Below are positions 26,741 to 36,332 of a DNA stretch of 64,000 bases, piece by piece. A model generated the notes under the pieces. That model worked only from the letters and a program-made list of their open reading frames with translations, was not told the origin of the DNA and ran no database searches. Source of the stretch: Fodinicurvata sp. EGI_FJ10296 (GTDB taxonomy: Bacteria > Pseudomonadota > Alphaproteobacteria > DSM-16000 > Inquilinaceae); contig NZ_JBFCVL010000006.1 of assembly GCF_040712075.1 (NCBI RefSeq), positions 372,001-436,000 on the forward strand. Reading direction: 5' to 3'. Made by a program: the position numbers and the translations under genes. Position 1 is the first letter of the stretch; the number at the start of each line of letters is the position of its first letter.

Positions 26741-28609
26741 ATGACCGACCCGACAGCGCAGTCACGGCCGTTCGATGCCATTCGGCGACTCGGCCCCTAT
26801 CTCGCGCCGCACAAGGGGCGCCTGGCCGTCGCGGGGGCGGCGCTGACGATCACGGCAATGACGCTGTTGGGAATGGGGATCGGAATCCGCATCATGGTGG
26901 ATCGCGGTTTCGCGGACGGCGCTCCCGATTTCCTCAATCGGGCCATCGCGATTCTTGTCGCGGTCATTGTGGTGATGGCCGGAACGACATATTTGCGTCT
27001 CAAGCTGGTCTCGTGGATAGGAGAAACGGTCGTCGCCGGCTTGCGGCGCGATGCCTATGATAGCGTCATCGTCCTCGATCCCGACTATTTCGAGACCATG
27101 CGGTCCGGCGACGTGGTCGCCCGCCTGACCGCGGATACCGGCATCCTGCAATCGCTCGTCGGCGGCACGCTGCCGGTGTTTCTGCGCAATTCGCTCACTC
27201 TGGCGGGCGGCGCGGTGCTGTTGGTGATGACGTCGCCATGGCTGGCGGCCCTGACGGCGTTGGTCGTTCCGGTCGCGCTCGTGCCGATGATCGTAATCGG
27301 ACGGCGGGTCCGGCGGCTTTCAGGGATCACCCAGGAAAGGATCGCCGATCTCGGCGCGCGTATCGACGAGACCGTCCACGGCGTTGCCACGGTTCAGGCG
27401 TTCGGCCAGGAAAAGCGGGAAAGCCAACGATTCGCGGAGCAGACAGCCGATGCCCTTGCTGCGGCCATGAAGCAGGCCGATATGCGCGCCGCGTTGTCGG
27501 CGTCCGTCATCACGCTGGTGTTCGGTGCGATCGTGATCGTCCTTTGGGTCGGCGGGCATCAGGTGATCAGCGGCGACCTGACCCCCGGCGCGTTGACGGC
27601 GTTCATCTTTTACTCCGTTCTGGTCGCCGGTGCGGCCGGCGGCATGAGCGAGGTCATGGGAGAACTGCAGCGGGCGGCCGGCGCCACCGATCGGCTGTTC
27701 GAGCTCATAAACGCCCGGCCGGTCGTGGCGGCGCCGGACCTGCCGACGCCGCTGCCGCTGCCGTCACGGGGCGCTCTGGCTTTCGACGGCGTATCCTTCG
27801 CGTATGCGAGCCGCCCGGGCAGCGCGGTGTTGGCGGATATCGATCTCGTGGTAGAGCCAGGCACAACGGTCGCGCTTGTCGGGCCGAGCGGTGCCGGCAA
27901 AAGCACGGTTTTCCATCTGGCATTGCGTTTTCGCGATCCGCTGGCGGGACGCATCCTGCTCGACGGGGTCGATCTGCGGGATGCCGACCCAGGGGCGGTC
28001 CGGGGCCGAATGGCGTTGGTGCCCCAGGATCCGGTACTTTTTTCGGGGACGGTGGCCGAAAACATCCGCTATGGCCGCCCGACGGCCAGCGACGACGAAA
28101 TGGAGGCGGCTGCCGAAGCCGCCAATGCCAGCGGCTTCATCCGCGATCTTGGCGATGGCTACGACAGTGTGGTCGGAGAACGTGGTGTGCGGTTGAGCGG
28201 CGGTCAGAAGCAGCGGATCGCCATTGCGCGCGCCCTGCTTCGCGATCCGGCGCTGCTGTTGCTCGACGAAGCAACCAGCGCGCTGGATGCCGAGAGCGAG
28301 CATTATGTTCAGGCGGCCCTCGACCGGCTCATGGCCGGTCGGACGACGCTGGTCATCGCCCATCGGCTCGCGACAGTGCGTGAGGCCGATCGGATCGTCG
28401 TGCTCGATCGCGGCCGGATCGTCGATATTGGCCGGCACGAGGAATTGCTGGAGCGCGGCGGGCTGTATGCACGGCTGGCGGCGCTTCAGTTCAACGCGGT
28501 CGATCCCGATAGCGTGCTATCGAAACCTCTTCGGGACCGGACGAACGGCGATGGCGTAGGCAGCAGGGTCAGGGCCGCTGGTGCCGGAACCGAAAGCAGA
28601 CGAGGGTAA
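26741..28609 (+). CDS. ABC exporter, fused permease and ATPase (MsbA-like)
   Basis: A 622-residue half-transporter expected to work as a homodimer in the inner membrane. Six membrane segments occupy about residues 20-310 and the ATPase domain the rest: GPSGAGKST (Walker A), RLSGGQKQRIAIARALL (signature) and LLLLDEATSALD (Walker B), followed by the switch His in TLVIAHRLATV. It resembles lipid or multidrug exporters of the MsbA/LmrA type; the substrate is unknown. The ATG follows GGGGGAG. A GNAT gene follows closely. Confidence 0.9.
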   Translation: MTDPTAQSRPFDAIRRLGPYLAPHKGRLAVAGAALTITAMTLLGMGIGIRIMVDRGFADGAPDFLNRAIAILVAVIVVMAGTTYLRLKLVSWIGETVVAGLRRDAYDSVIVLDPDYFETMRSGDVVARLTADTGILQSLVGGTLPVFLRNSLTLAGGAVLLVMTSPWLAALTALVVPVALVPMIVIGRRVRRLSGITQERIADLGARIDETVHGVATVQAFGQEKRESQRFAEQTADALAAAMKQADMRAALSASVITLVFGAIVIVLWVGGHQVISGDLTPGALTAFIFYSVLVAGAAGGMSEVMGELQRAAGATDRLFELINARPVVAAPDLPTPLPLPSRGALAFDGVSFAYASRPGSAVLADIDLVVEPGTTVALVGPSGAGKSTVFHLALRFRDPLAGRILLDGVDLRDADPGAVRGRMALVPQDPVLFSGTVAENIRYGRPTASDDEMEAAAEAANASGFIRDLGDGYDSVVGERGVRLSGGQKQRIAIARALLRDPALLLLDEATSALDAESEHYVQAALDRLMAGRTTLVIAHRLATVREADRIVVLDRGRIVDIGRHEELLERGGLYARLAALQFNAVDPDSVLSKPLRDRTNGDGVGSRVRAAGAGTESRRG

Positions 28610-28674
28610 AAACGTTGGTATCCTTACCGCAGGCCAGAAGCGCCGCCGAACGGCGCAAGATACGCAGGGCGCGC

Positions 28675-29277
28675 ATGCCGCGGCACGCCACCGAGCGCGA
28701 CACGGCTGACATCGCCGCGATATTCGCAGAAGCCTTCGCCATCTATCTGCCGAGACTCGGTCCGGCTGCCATTCCGGACGCAGCCACGCTGCCGCAACGA
28801 ATACAGGCCCGGCAGGTCCATGTCGTCGACGGGGAACTCGACCCCAGACGTGCGCCGAAACGCGGTTTCGGCTCGCGCTCCTGGGCCAGGCCGGTGCGGT
28901 GGTTCGCCAAACCGACCGTCCGTCCGGTCGCCGGTGCGCGCGCCGCAGCGCAGGCAGCGCCGCCGAAGGAACCGGAGGGACCGGTTGCCACGGTAACGCT
29001 TGCGCAACGGGGCCGGACGCTCGTGATCTCGGATCTGGCGGTGTTGCCGCGGCACCAGCACCGCGGGATCGGGCGCAATCTCCTGATGTTCGCCGAGATG
29101 ACGGCCTATCGTCAGGGGCTTTCTCGGCTGGAGGTGACGAATTCAGCCGCAATGTGGGAGACCCAGGCCCTGTATGCGCGAATGGGATTCGAGGAACTCG
29201 ACTCTTTCGATGCTGACGATATCGAGTATGTGCAGCTATTCAAGCGGCTCGGCCCCGATCGCCGGCGGCGAAGCTGA
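28675..29277 (+). CDS. GNAT family N-acetyltransferase
   Basis: The C-terminal half has the acetyl-CoA-binding motif A, ISDLAVLPRHQHRGIGRNLL, followed by TNSAAMWETQALYARMGF, typical of GNAT enzymes. Between the N-terminal beta-alpha unit (RHATERDTADIAAIFAEAF) and the core lies a basic Pro/Ala-rich insertion (about residues 60-105) of low complexity. I chose the ATG at 28675; a TTG at 28615 would place the start 5 bases after the ABC exporter stop. The substrate cannot be inferred. Confidence 0.72.
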   Translation: MPRHATERDTADIAAIFAEAFAIYLPRLGPAAIPDAATLPQRIQARQVHVVDGELDPRRAPKRGFGSRSWARPVRWFAKPTVRPVAGARAAAQAAPPKEPEGPVATVTLAQRGRTLVISDLAVLPRHQHRGIGRNLLMFAEMTAYRQGLSRLEVTNSAAMWETQALYARMGFEELDSFDADDIEYVQLFKRLGPDRRRRS

Positions 29278-29328
29278 CCCGGCATCGGTCGGACGGGGCG
29301 CCGGTGATCCTGATGCAGCGGAACAGCA

Positions 29329-30198
29329 ATGACGGGTGATGAGCGCCAGCAGGAGATCCTGAAGCTGGTCGGAGAGCGGGGATTTGCCACGATCGAGGCT
29401 CTGGCTGCCCGTTTTGACGTCACTCCCCAGACCATCAGGCGGGACATCAACCGGCTCAGTGAGCAGGGTGCGGTTCTGCGCTATCATGGCGGCGCCGGCC
29501 TGCCATCGAGCGCACGCAACACAGAGTATGCCGATCGCCGTATCAGCCGCCTGGCCGAAAAGGAAATGATCGCAGCAAGGGTCGCGGCCGATATTCCCGA
29601 CAACAGTTCGCTGTTCATCAATATCGGCACGACGACCGAGGCGGTTGCCCGTGCCCTTGGCAATCATGCCGGGCTTCGCGTCATCACCAACAACATCAAT
29701 GTCGCCCGCATTCTGATGGCCCGTCCGGATTTCGAGGTGCTGATCGCGGGCGGGATCGTCCGGAATGCGGATGGCGGAATCGTGGGCGAGGCATCGATCG
29801 ATTTCATTAACTCTTTCAAGGTAGACTTCGGGATCATCGGGTGCAGCGGGATCGATCCTGACGGTACGCTGCTGGATTTCGATACCCGCGAGGTTAGGGT
29901 CGCGCAGGCGATTCTGTCCAACAGCCGGCGGGCGTTTCTGGTTGCCGACCATACGAAATTCAACCGGGGCGCAATGGTCAAACTCGCTCCGCTGGAGGCA
30001 GTCTCAACGCTCTATACCGACCGTCCGCCGTCGGACCATTTCAGGGCGCTCCTGGGCGAGCGCGGTGTGGGGCTGGTGGTGGCCACCGGCGAATGCGAAA
30101 CGGCTGGGCGACCCGGTATTCCCGGACCGCGATCCGGGATGACAGACACCGGCATGACGGGCAGTGACGATCGTGCAGCCGATGAAAGGGAAGAGTAG
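29329..30198 (+). CDS. DeoR/GlpR family transcriptional regulator
   Basis: A repressor of the sugar-phosphate-responsive DeoR family. The N-terminal winged helix-turn-helix (about 5-60) contains ATIEALAARFDVTPQTIRRD, and the C-terminal DeoRC ligand domain has NIGTTTEAVARAL and the DHTKFNRGAMVKLAPL segment. It ends with about 45 extra residues rich in Gly and Pro. A plausible target is the glycogen phosphorylase gene that starts 377 bases downstream on the same strand, or genes for a glycerol or sugar phosphate elsewhere. Confidence 0.9.
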   Translation: MTGDERQQEILKLVGERGFATIEALAARFDVTPQTIRRDINRLSEQGAVLRYHGGAGLPSSARNTEYADRRISRLAEKEMIAARVAADIPDNSSLFINIGTTTEAVARALGNHAGLRVITNNINVARILMARPDFEVLIAGGIVRNADGGIVGEASIDFINSFKVDFGIIGCSGIDPDGTLLDFDTREVRVAQAILSNSRRAFLVADHTKFNRGAMVKLAPLEAVSTLYTDRPPSDHFRALLGERGVGLVVATGECETAGRPGIPGPRSGMTDTGMTGSDDRAADEREE

Positions 30199-30575
30199 TC
30201 GGCGATACCTCGCGGTCGCCGGGCCAGCGCTGGGGTACGCATTTTGGCGGTTGCAATGTCGCGCGAGCGTTGTAACCTCGCAGACGGAAAATTGCAAAAT
30301 TGACCAAGTTTGTCCGAAAGGTTGCTTCAACAACGGTCCTTCTTCGATCGAACTGATACATCGCCGCTGCCCGCGCAGCGTCGTCGCCATCCATCGTCCC
30401 GTGACGGCCTGCCAAAGGGTGGATCGCCAGAAGTTGGGTGAGGGCTACGTGTGGGTATGCGGTTTGTGGCGTACCGATCCCCTGTGGGGTCTGGTTTGCG
30501 GCGTCGGCAGGTCCTCGTATGCGAGGGGCCGTCGGGGGCCCGGACCGTCGCCGGACGCAATACTAGGGTGCATTA
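30199..30575. other. Intergenic region and structured leader upstream of glgP
   Basis: There is no gene. The left part is relatively AT-rich (GCAAAATTGACCAAG around 30294-30308) and may hold a promoter. The right part has self-complementary segments: GATCCCC with GGGGTC near 30477-30492, CCTCG with CGAGG near 30513-30526, enclosed by GGTCC and GGACC. TAGGGTG serves as the ribosome-binding site of glgP. No T-run follows the hairpins, so there is no attenuator of the classic kind. Confidence 0.4.
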
Positions 30576-33059
30576 ATGGATATGACGACACAACGCGACG
30601 ACCGAGACCGCCGTAGCCTCGATAAAGAGGCGCTCAAGAAGTCGTTCATCGACTGGTTGACCTATGCGGTGGGCAAGGATCCCGGACACGCGACGTCGCG
30701 TGACTGGTTCTCCAGCGTCGCGCTGGCTGTGCGGGATCGGGCTGTCGACAACTGGATGGATACGACGAGGAGCCATTACGCCGAAGACAAGAAGCGTGTC
30801 TACTACCTGAGTCTTGAGTTCCTGATTGGCCGGCTTCTGGCGAACAATGTCGCCAATCTCGGCATACGGGATATCGTGCATGAGGCACTGACCGAACTCG
30901 GCCTCGACCCGGAAGAGATATTTCTGGCGGAGCCGGATCAAGCGCTCGGCAATGGCGGACTTGGCCGGCTCGCAGCCTGCTTCATGGACAGCATGGCGTC
31001 CGTTGGCGTCGCCGGCTACGGCTATGGCATCCGCTACGAGTACGGCATGTTCCAGCAGCAGTTCGAGCGTGGCTATCAGGTCGAATCGCCCGAGGACTGG
31101 CTGCAATACGGCAATCCCTGGGAATTCGAGCGGCCTGAAGTCGCTTATCCGATCGACTTCTACGGGTCGGTCGATGCCGCAGTGGACGCCGACGGCAATC
31201 GTCATTTTACGTGGGTCAAAACACAGCGTGTGGTGGCCATGGCCTATGATACGCCGGTGGTTGGTTGGGGTGGCCAGACCGTCAATACGCTGCGGCTATG
31301 GTCGGCGCGGCCGAGTTCGGGCTTCGATCTGGGCCACTTCAACAGCGGCAACTTCATGGCCGCCGTTGAAGAGCAGGTCATGTCGGAGAATCTGAGCCGC
31401 GTGCTCTACCCGAACGACAGCACGCCGATCGGCCTCGAACTGCGGTTCCGGCAGGAATACTTCTTCACTTCGGCGTCTCTGCAGGATCTTCTGCGGCGCT
31501 TTCTGCAGGACCATAAAGACTGGGACTTGCTGCCGGCCAAGGTGGCGATCCAGATGAATGATACCCATCCCACGATCGCCATCCCCGAGCTGATGCGCCT
31601 GCTGATCGACATGCACGGGCTCTCCTGGGCGAAAGCCTGGGATCTGACGACCAGGACGATCAGCTATACCAACCATACCTTGCTGCCCGAAGCGCTGGAA
31701 ACCTGGCCCGTGCCTCTCGTCGAGCGCGTTCTGCCTCGCCACATGCAGATCATCTACGAGATCAATGCGGAATTTCTGAAACGGGTCCGGCAGCATCCGG
31801 AATCCGACAATGCCATGCTCGCGTCGCTGTCGCTGATCGACGAGCATGGGGAGCGTCGGGTGCGGATGGGCAATCTGGCGTTTCTGGGCAGTCATACCGT
31901 CAACGGCGTCTCGGGCCTGCATACCGAACTGATGAAAAAGACCGTATTCCGGGACATGCACCGTCAATTCCCGACGCGCATCGTCAACAAGACCAACGGC
32001 ATCACGCCGCGGCGTTGGCTGCACCAGTGCAACAAGCCGTTGTCACGATTGATAACCGATACTATCGGCGATCGGTGGATTGCCGATCTCGAACAACTCG
32101 AACGGTTGAAGCCGCATCTCGACGACGTGGGCTTCCTTGACGCCTATACCGCAGCCAAAGGCGCCAACAAGCAGCGCCTGGCAACAGAGATCGAATCGCG
32201 CATCGGCTTGTCCGTCGATCCGACCGCGTTGTTTGATGTACAGATCAAGCGCATTCATGAATACAAGCGGCAATTCATGAACCTGATCCAGACTGTCGCG
32301 CTGTATAATGCGATGCGCGACAACCCGACGGCGTCCTGGGTGCCGAGGGTCAAGGTCTTCGCCGGCAAGGCCGCCAGCGCCTATCACGTCGCCAAGATGA
32401 CGCTGAAACTGGCCAACGATATCGCCCGCGTCGTCAACCAGGACCCCGCAGTCCGCGACATGCTCAAGGTCGCCGTCCTGCCGAACTACAATGTCAGTCT
32501 GGCGGAGATCATCATTCCGGGTGCGGATCTGTCGGAGCAGATATCCACCGCCGGAAAAGAGGCTTCCGGAACCGGCAATATGAAATTTGCCCTGAATGGC
32601 GCGCTTACGATCGGAACGATGGACGGCGCCAATGTCGAGATACGCGAGCGGGTCGGTGACGAGAACATCTTCATCTTCGGGCTTTCGGCCGACGAAGTTG
32701 CCGACCTTCGGCAGTCGGGAGATTATCATCCGGCTTCGATCATTGACGCCGATCCCGCGCTGAAACGCGCTTTGGATATGATCGCGTCCGGCGTGTTCTC
32801 GCCCGACGAACCGGACCGGTTCCGGTTCATGGTTGACAGCCTGTATCACGGCGATACCTGGATGACGGTTGCCGATTTCGCCACCTATGACAATACCCAG
32901 CGTTCGGTTGGGACACTGTTCGCCGATCAGCGCCGCTGGATGAAGAAAGCGGCGATCAATACCGCCTCATGCGGCTGGTTCTCATCCGACCGAACCATAA
33001 GGGAGTATGCAGAGGGTGTTTGGGGGGCCATGCCGCCGATAAAGATCGCGGCGGAGTAG
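30576..33059 (+). CDS. glgP: Glycogen/alpha-glucan phosphorylase
   Basis: Phosphorolyses alpha-1,4-glucan to glucose-1-phosphate using pyridoxal phosphate. At 827 residues it has the usual family length. Seen: YLSLEFLIGRLLANN, the active-site region ALGNGGLGRLAACFMDS, and the PLP-lysine block ASGTGNMKFALNG followed by TIGTMDGANVEI. No other glycogen gene (glgA, glgB, glgC, glgX) is adjacent, so the gene is isolated from a glg operon. Together with pfk it supports use of an internal or external glucan. Confidence 0.95.
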   Translation: MDMTTQRDDRDRRSLDKEALKKSFIDWLTYAVGKDPGHATSRDWFSSVALAVRDRAVDNWMDTTRSHYAEDKKRVYYLSLEFLIGRLLANNVANLGIRDIVHEALTELGLDPEEIFLAEPDQALGNGGLGRLAACFMDSMASVGVAGYGYGIRYEYGMFQQQFERGYQVESPEDWLQYGNPWEFERPEVAYPIDFYGSVDAAVDADGNRHFTWVKTQRVVAMAYDTPVVGWGGQTVNTLRLWSARPSSGFDLGHFNSGNFMAAVEEQVMSENLSRVLYPNDSTPIGLELRFRQEYFFTSASLQDLLRRFLQDHKDWDLLPAKVAIQMNDTHPTIAIPELMRLLIDMHGLSWAKAWDLTTRTISYTNHTLLPEALETWPVPLVERVLPRHMQIIYEINAEFLKRVRQHPESDNAMLASLSLIDEHGERRVRMGNLAFLGSHTVNGVSGLHTELMKKTVFRDMHRQFPTRIVNKTNGITPRRWLHQCNKPLSRLITDTIGDRWIADLEQLERLKPHLDDVGFLDAYTAAKGANKQRLATEIESRIGLSVDPTALFDVQIKRIHEYKRQFMNLIQTVALYNAMRDNPTASWVPRVKVFAGKAASAYHVAKMTLKLANDIARVVNQDPAVRDMLKVAVLPNYNVSLAEIIIPGADLSEQISTAGKEASGTGNMKFALNGALTIGTMDGANVEIRERVGDENIFIFGLSADEVADLRQSGDYHPASIIDADPALKRALDMIASGVFSPDEPDRFRFMVDSLYHGDTWMTVADFATYDNTQRSVGTLFADQRRWMKKAAINTASCGWFSSDRTIREYAEGVWGAMPPIKIAAE

Positions 33060-33191
33060 CGCCGGGCGATTCTGGACCCGTTTGCCATGTACTATTTGGC
33101 GTTCGCCGCCTGAGCGTCTATTGTCGCCGGGGCAAATTTCGCCGCAGCTGGCGGCGCCATCTGGTGAATTGGGAACGCTCGGAGTTCATGC

Positions 33192-34595
33192 ATGTATCTG
33201 GATCAGATCACCGGTAAGAGCGACGATGAATTGTCGGCCCTTGCGGATGCTGTGAACGTCGACGAGTGGTGGCGCCTTGAGCGGCCGGAAGCCATACGCC
33301 AGGTGATCCGGAATCTGTTTCGCCATCACGACCTGAAGCAGCTTACGGTTGAAGGTGTTCTTTGCGAGGATGATGTCGGTTCGGACGCGAAGGCGTCAGC
33401 GTCTCTTCGCGTTACCGACCGCTATGGCGACGGTGCCGATATCGTTCAGGTTCCGGGCGAACTGATCCGCGACTGCAATTTGCGGGCGGGCGATGTCCTG
33501 ACGGGTCGGCTGGGTGCGGCGCCGGGGCCAGATGGCCGGTTCTTCATGGTGGCCGTGACCAACGTCAATGGCAAACCCGCCTGGGCGGCTCAGCGCCGCC
33601 GCAATTTCTGCCATTTGACCCCTATCCATCCCGACCGGTTCCTGCCGCTCGAATACCCTGGCGCGGGCTCTCCGGAAGTAACCCGGATGGTCGATCTCAT
33701 TGCGCCGCAAGGCAAGGGGCAGCGCACATTGATCGTCGCGCCGCCCCGCAGCGGCAAGACGATGCTGCTGAAGGAAATCGCCAACGGCGTTTCCTACAAC
33801 CACCCGCGCGCCATGCTGATCGCGCTTCTGGTCGATGAACGGCCCGAGGAAGTCACCGATTTCATCGAGAATACCCAGGCCGAAGTCTGCTACTCCACCT
33901 TCGATTCGCCGCCTGATGAACATATCGAAGTGGCGGAGAAGACCCTGGCCAAAGCCAAGCGGCTGGTCGAATTCGGTCGGGATGTCGTGGTGCTGATCGA
34001 CAGCATTACCCGGCTGACCCGCGCCTACAACGCGATGGCGCCGGCAACGGGGCGGGTCATGTCCGGAGGCATCGAGGCAATTTCGCTGCAGCGGGCGAAA
34101 AAGCTGTTCGGCGCCGCGCGCAATCTCCGCGAGGGCGGGTCGCTCACCGTGATGGCGACAGCACTGGTGGAAACCGGGTCGCGAATGGACGATCTGATCT
34201 ATGAGGAATGGAAAGGGACCGGCAACTCGGAAATCGTCCTCGACCGGCGCATCGCGGAGCGGCAAATATGGCCGGCGCTGGATATGGCCAAATCCGAAAC
34301 GCGTCAGTGGTCGCTGCTCTTCGACGATCAGGAGCGCAAGATTCGCCAGGCGCTGCGGACAGTAACGGCCGCACCTGGATCGATGCGAGGCGATACGGCA
34401 CCCGGATCAATGACCGCCGACCTGCTGGAACAGATACGTTCGACACGAATGAATGCCGAGCTTCTGGCCAGGATCGGCCGCCGTATCGAGGCCGGCCAGG
34501 GCGGAGATACCGAAGCAGGCCGACCGGGCGCCAGGTCCGTGAAGACCGGGGGTCCCGGACCGATGCGCCGCGATCGCCGCATCCCCCGAGTCTGA
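33192..34595 (+). CDS. Divergent Rho-family transcription termination factor (Rho paralogue)
   Basis: The RecA-like motor is well conserved: Walker A in APPRSGKTMLLK (about 183-193), catalytic Glu in LLVDERPEEVTD, Walker B VVVLIDSITRLTRAYN, GGSLTVMATALVETGSRMDD with the Arg finger, and GTGNSEIVLDRRIAERQIWP. The N-terminal part is not: the RNP-like GFGFLR and DIYVS segments of the primary RNA site are missing, replaced by SLRVTDRYGDGADIVQVPG. The C-terminus also departs: the LRR-x-L-x-PMG block is lost, and about 40 basic, Gly/Pro-rich residues follow LLEQIRSTRMNAELLARI. It is 467 residues against about 420 for ordinary Rho. I infer a specialised paralogue, with the housekeeping rho elsewhere. 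Confidence 0.8.
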   Translation: MYLDQITGKSDDELSALADAVNVDEWWRLERPEAIRQVIRNLFRHHDLKQLTVEGVLCEDDVGSDAKASASLRVTDRYGDGADIVQVPGELIRDCNLRAGDVLTGRLGAAPGPDGRFFMVAVTNVNGKPAWAAQRRRNFCHLTPIHPDRFLPLEYPGAGSPEVTRMVDLIAPQGKGQRTLIVAPPRSGKTMLLKEIANGVSYNHPRAMLIALLVDERPEEVTDFIENTQAEVCYSTFDSPPDEHIEVAEKTLAKAKRLVEFGRDVVVLIDSITRLTRAYNAMAPATGRVMSGGIEAISLQRAKKLFGAARNLREGGSLTVMATALVETGSRMDDLIYEEWKGTGNSEIVLDRRIAERQIWPALDMAKSETRQWSLLFDDQERKIRQALRTVTAAPGSMRGDTAPGSMTADLLEQIRSTRMNAELLARIGRRIEAGQGGDTEAGRPGARSVKTGGPGPMRRDRRIPRV

Positions 34596-34770
34596 CAATT
34601 CGGCTGCTTACGGCTCCCGTTTCTGACATTCGGCCATCCAGCCGTCCCGCACCGCCATTTCGATCAGGTGGCCCGATCCGGGCAGTGCAATACGGCAGGG
34701 TCCCTCGCGCTTGCCGCCCCCGCGAGGCACGCCGAGCCGCTACGCGGCGGACCGCCGAGGGCCGGCAAAA

Positions 34771-35132
34771 AGTCTTGCCGCTCACGAAGTGACGCTTCAG
34801 GGCCTCAGTCTCCTGCGCGAGGGGACGCTGAAGCAGACGAGGCGGCACGCCAGTTGTTCGAGCAGGCGATCGGCCTGGATCCGCAATAAGCACGGGCGCA
34901 TGCGGGTATGTCGCTGAGTTGGTTCAACGAGTGGAGTTGTCGGTTCTGGGACAGGTTCGAGGAGGCAAGCCGCCAGTCTTACGTTCATGCACACCGGGCT
35001 CTGGATCGCGATGACAGCGACGCGATGGTCAATCTCGTTCTGGGAAAGGCCCAGCTCTATCGAAATGCTTTCGAACAGGCTGGTTGATATGTCGATCGGG
35101 CGGTGGCGCTGTGCCCCAAAGATGCCAACGAC
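34771..35132 (+). pseudogene. Remnant of a TPR-repeat regulator (adenylate-cyclase/BTAD-type)
   Basis: Reading across frames gives a continuous TPR-like sequence. It starts AAHEVTLQGLSLLREGT in one frame, then shifts near 34825 to EADEAARQLFEQAIGLDPQ. A TAA (34887) interrupts it, then ARAHAGMSLSWFNEW and VLGKAQLYRNAFEQAG follow, then a TGA (35085), then YVDRAVALCPKDAND. This is the layout of the C-terminal TPR region of cyclase-type or winged-helix regulators. One frameshift and two stops mean it is dead. The N-terminal regulatory domain is not present. Confidence 0.72.
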
Positions 35133-35431
35133 ACCGGACGTGCCGAAAGGGTGCCCGAAGAAATCGAATCGTTGATCGCGTCGCTTTCGCGCGCATTCGG
35201 ATTTGGTGGGCGACGTCGGCGTATCGGTGACGACAATGAACGGGCGCGGTCGGCAATCACATGGCGCGTTCGCCATACAGGTGTCTTCTGTCAGTATGCG
35301 CCGAGCTATCCTGTGGTATGGCGGCTGGATGATCGGCCGCCGGGGGCGGAATCTCCTGGGGAATGGCTGGCAAGCGAGGCACCGGAAAATGGCAGCCCGT
35401 CGGCATGATTGTCAGATCGGGGCCGAAACGG

Positions 35432-36148
35432 CTACTGCCACGTCCATAGTTCCACTTCGGCTTTCGCCAGGGCGCGTCGAATATCAGCGAGTGCCTTGTC
35501 GACCCTGGCATAGTCCTCCTGAGCGCGGGTCTGGCGCCACTGCTCCAGCGCCTGGGCCACTGCCCTGGACGAATCGCGGATTTCACCGGCAGCACATTGC
35601 ACACCCGCCGAACCCGGTGCGGGACTGTCCGCCCCCGAAGTCCCGGAGCCGTTTTGCCCGGCATTGGCCGCCGTTGGCTGTGGGCGATCGCTCCCCGCCT
35701 TTGCGTCGAGACGCGCCTCGTGGCCCGAAACCGAACTCGAAACCGAACCCTGATTCTGGAGTGACAGTACCGGTCGCGACTCCCTCGGCTCCCTCGGCGC
35801 CGTGACGACGTCAGCATTCAGGCCAGGCTCGGGTTTGTTGCGGCTCCTTGACTCATTGCCGGTCTCGACCCTGACGGCCTGATCGACAGGTGCAGTGTCA
35901 TTGGCCCTCGTGACGACAGGGTCCGATGTCGTGCCAGTCAGAGCATCGCCGTGACTGCGACCCGGCTGGGGCGGCGTGTCTCTCGCGCCGGAACCGCTGG
36001 CACAAATGCGGCTGACCGTCGCGATCCCGACTGAAAATTGGGTAGCAATTGCCGACAATGTCATTCCGTGTCGATCACGCAACTCGATGATTCGTGCCTG
36101 ATCATCGGGTCCCAGCTTTTTGGGGCGTCCTGCCATTGGGATATCCAA
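35432..36148 (-). CDS. Helix-turn-helix protein with recombinase-type HTH and low-complexity linker
   Basis: Residues 5-50 (MAGRPKKLGPDDQARIIELR, then MTLSAIATQFSVGIATVSRI) resemble the Hin/resolvase C-terminal helix-turn-helix with its GRP minor-groove arm. No catalytic serine-recombinase domain is present. Residues 50-185 are a long Ser/Gly/Asp/Pro-rich linker, and the C-terminus is a predicted helix (QARVDKALADIRRALAKAEV-like). It could be a stand-alone DNA-binding protein derived from a mobile element. Function unknown. It lies beside the TPR pseudogene. Confidence 0.6.
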   Translation of the reverse strand: MDIPMAGRPKKLGPDDQARIIELRDRHGMTLSAIATQFSVGIATVSRICASGSGARDTPPQPGRSHGDALTGTTSDPVVTRANDTAPVDQAVRVETGNESRSRNKPEPGLNADVVTAPREPRESRPVLSLQNQGSVSSSVSGHEARLDAKAGSDRPQPTAANAGQNGSGTSGADSPAPGSAGVQCAAGEIRDSSRAVAQALEQWRQTRAQEDYARVDKALADIRRALAKAEVELWTWQ

Positions 36149-36332
36149 GCGATTTGAACAGTCTGATCGAATAAATAGGACGCGCGCCGATGTGTGAAAA
36201 GCCCTTTTTCAAGCAATAAACCTGCCGACGATATTTCTGTCAACGGAACAATCCAGTGATACGCTGGTGTGCCAGCAGTATACCAGAGGTCGACCGCATC
36301 AGTTCCATTAGCGGTCCTGGCTCGGCCGCCAG
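36149..36332. other. Upstream region of the HTH gene
   Basis: Moderately AT-rich sequence between the HTH gene start and the small basic gene. It has AT-rich stretches that could form a promoter and no recognised binding site or terminator. Nothing else is seen. Confidence 0.4.
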
